A DNA stretch of 64,000 bases from positions 3,224,001 through 3,288,000 of the forward strand of contig NZ_LBGV01000001.1 in NCBI RefSeq assembly GCF_001274635.1, in the 5' to 3' direction. A program made the translations under genes and the position numbers. The notes under the pieces were generated by a model that saw only the letters and a program-made list of their open reading frames with translations, was not told the origin of the DNA and searched no databases. Positions within the stretch are counted from its first letter, which is position 1; each line of letters opens with the position of its first letter. This DNA comes from Persicobacter sp. CCB-QB2 (GTDB lineage Bacteria > Bacteroidota > Bacteroidia > Cytophagales > Cyclobacteriaceae). Below, piece after piece: positions 63,187 to 64,000 of the stretch.

Positions 63187-63260
63187 ATTTTTTTTTTGTA
63201 TATTAACAGGATCAAACTCACATTTCTTAATTAATAATTATCAATCGCATCACTGTTCAC

Positions 63261-64000
63261 ATGCCTTATTCTGATGTAAATTTGTCCAAAAGTCAGTCTA
63301 TCAAAGACTTGACCTCGAATACCGAGGAATCGGTAGCGTCTAGACGAATGCACAGAGAAAGACTCCTGGAGGAGGCGGCGCTTGGACAGGTGAGTTGCGA
63401 GATTGAAAGCGGGAAAATTATTTCCCTGACCAAGGTGATTAAGAAACTGATTGGTGAAGTAGATGTCAATACCAGTCTTTATGATCTTTTCGCCAGTGCC
63501 GACGAACTCAAAGAGATTAAATTAATTCTCAGAGCCGGAGGCCCGATTACCCAAAGGGAACTACAGCTTATCCGACCGGCAGACGGCCAGTTGATCTGGA
63601 TAAATTTCACAGCACTACCTGCTGAAGACGGCAAAACCTTTGATGCCATGCTCAGGGACATCTCCCGTCAGCAGGAAAGTCTGGTAGAGCTGCAGCGTGT
63701 GAATCAGGAGTTGGATAATTTTGTTTACCACTCCTCTCATGACCTCCGTTCTCCACTACGTTCCATTTTAGGACTGGTTCAGATTCTTAAATTAGATCGG
63801 GACGAGAAGACTATCGATAAATGTCTGTTGATGATTGAGGAGTCAGTAGACCGTTTAGATGGTATCGTCACCGAAATGCTAAGCCTTTCCAGGAATCGCC
63901 ATTTACATGATTCTATTCAAAATGTAAACATGCTGGTGGAGGTGAATCAGGCTATTGAGCATTTTTACACCGTGATTGAAGATCGCGGACTATTATTCAA
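63261..64000 (+). CDS. Sensor histidine kinase, partial (3' end outside window)
   Basis: Reading from ATG at 63261 the frame stays open to the window end (246 codons). Residues 1-30 are polar, 45-150 look like a PAS fold (CEIESGKIISL ... YDLFASADEL ... FTALPAEDGKTFDAML), then a short coiled stretch and the H-box YHSSHDLRSPLRSILGLVQI (His at about 162). The kinase core continues outside. No membrane helix is seen, so it may be a soluble PAS kinase. Confidence 0.85.
   Translation, partial: MPYSDVNLSKSQSIKDLTSNTEESVASRRMHRERLLEEAALGQVSCEIESGKIISLTKVIKKLIGEVDVNTSLYDLFASADELKEIKLILRAGGPITQRELQLIRPADGQLIWINFTALPAEDGKTFDAMLRDISRQQESLVELQRVNQELDNFVYHSSHDLRSPLRSILGLVQILKLDRDEKTIDKCLLMIEESVDRLDGIVTEMLSLSRNRHLHDSIQNVNMLVEVNQAIEHFYTVIEDRGLLF

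Noticed and set aside
1..64000. CRISPR arrays, tRNA or rRNA genes, phage or defence systems
   Set aside because: No spaced short direct repeats, no cloverleaf or rRNA blocks, and no phage, transposase or nuclease-defence gene families were recognised.

Overview
The window reads as the chromosome of a Bacteroidota bacterium, most likely order Cytophagales. The pointers are an RprX/RprY-type two-component pair, a protein with a type IX secretion-like C-terminal domain, DUF2807 (head GIN) and DUF4421-type envelope proteins, many small outer-membrane beta-barrels, the GreA-like protein usually filed as '3-oxoacyl-ACP synthase' in this phylum, TAnnTTTG promoter-like boxes, and weak use of Shine-Dalgarno sequences. 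Nearly everything is chromosomal housekeeping. I saw no rRNA, tRNA, CRISPR array, prophage, transposase gene or defence island.

Layout. 0-5 kb: DUF523 and a short MscS channel, then mutS and two tiny membrane proteins. 5-9 kb: MarC-type protein, metF, a 740-bp gap with two orphan terminators, and a lone HisA-like barrel lacking its first catalytic Asp. 9-13 kb: histidine kinase/response regulator pair divergent from a secreted coiled-coil protein, with 10-bp-spaced TTTTAAC repeats between them. 13-19 kb: class II (B12-dependent) ribonucleotide reductase, a Ser/Thr kinase with an extracytoplasmic sensor, and small membrane or lipoproteins. 19-25.5 kb: a fadNAE-like beta-oxidation operon behind a MarR regulator. 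25.8-28.2 kb: ndk, a lipoprotein, a Crp/Fnr regulator and a YecH-like protein. 28-35 kb: thrA-thrB-thrC, a head GIN lipoprotein and pheA, all on the minus strand. 36-43 kb: universal stress protein, PnuC-like transporter, acyl carrier protein, pterin dehydratase, and the run rsmI-lnt-suhB-like-beta-barrel-GreA-like. 43-54 kb: an Omp85 barrel, uvrA, App1-like phosphatase, DUF4421-like protein, exonuclease/endonuclease/phosphatase protein, pseudouridine synthase and MazG-like protein, with three parS-like sites. 54-64 kb: ogt, cell-wall amidase, beta-barrels, SRPBCC protein, LolC/E-like permease, rbfA, a large membrane protein, an Lrp regulator, a phosphoribosyltransferase and a histidine kinase cut by the window edge.

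Two non-coding themes stand out. First, an intergenic repeat of about 220 bp with 17-bp terminal inverted repeats (TTAACCCGAATTATTCA) occurs about ten times in both orientations. It looks like a MITE family, and in at least four places its terminal TTAA overlaps or supplies a neighbouring stop codon. Second, three parS-like palindromes lie within 6 kb (45.7-51.6 kb). This suggests an origin-proximal segment, and one of them forms the core of the uvrA terminator hairpin.
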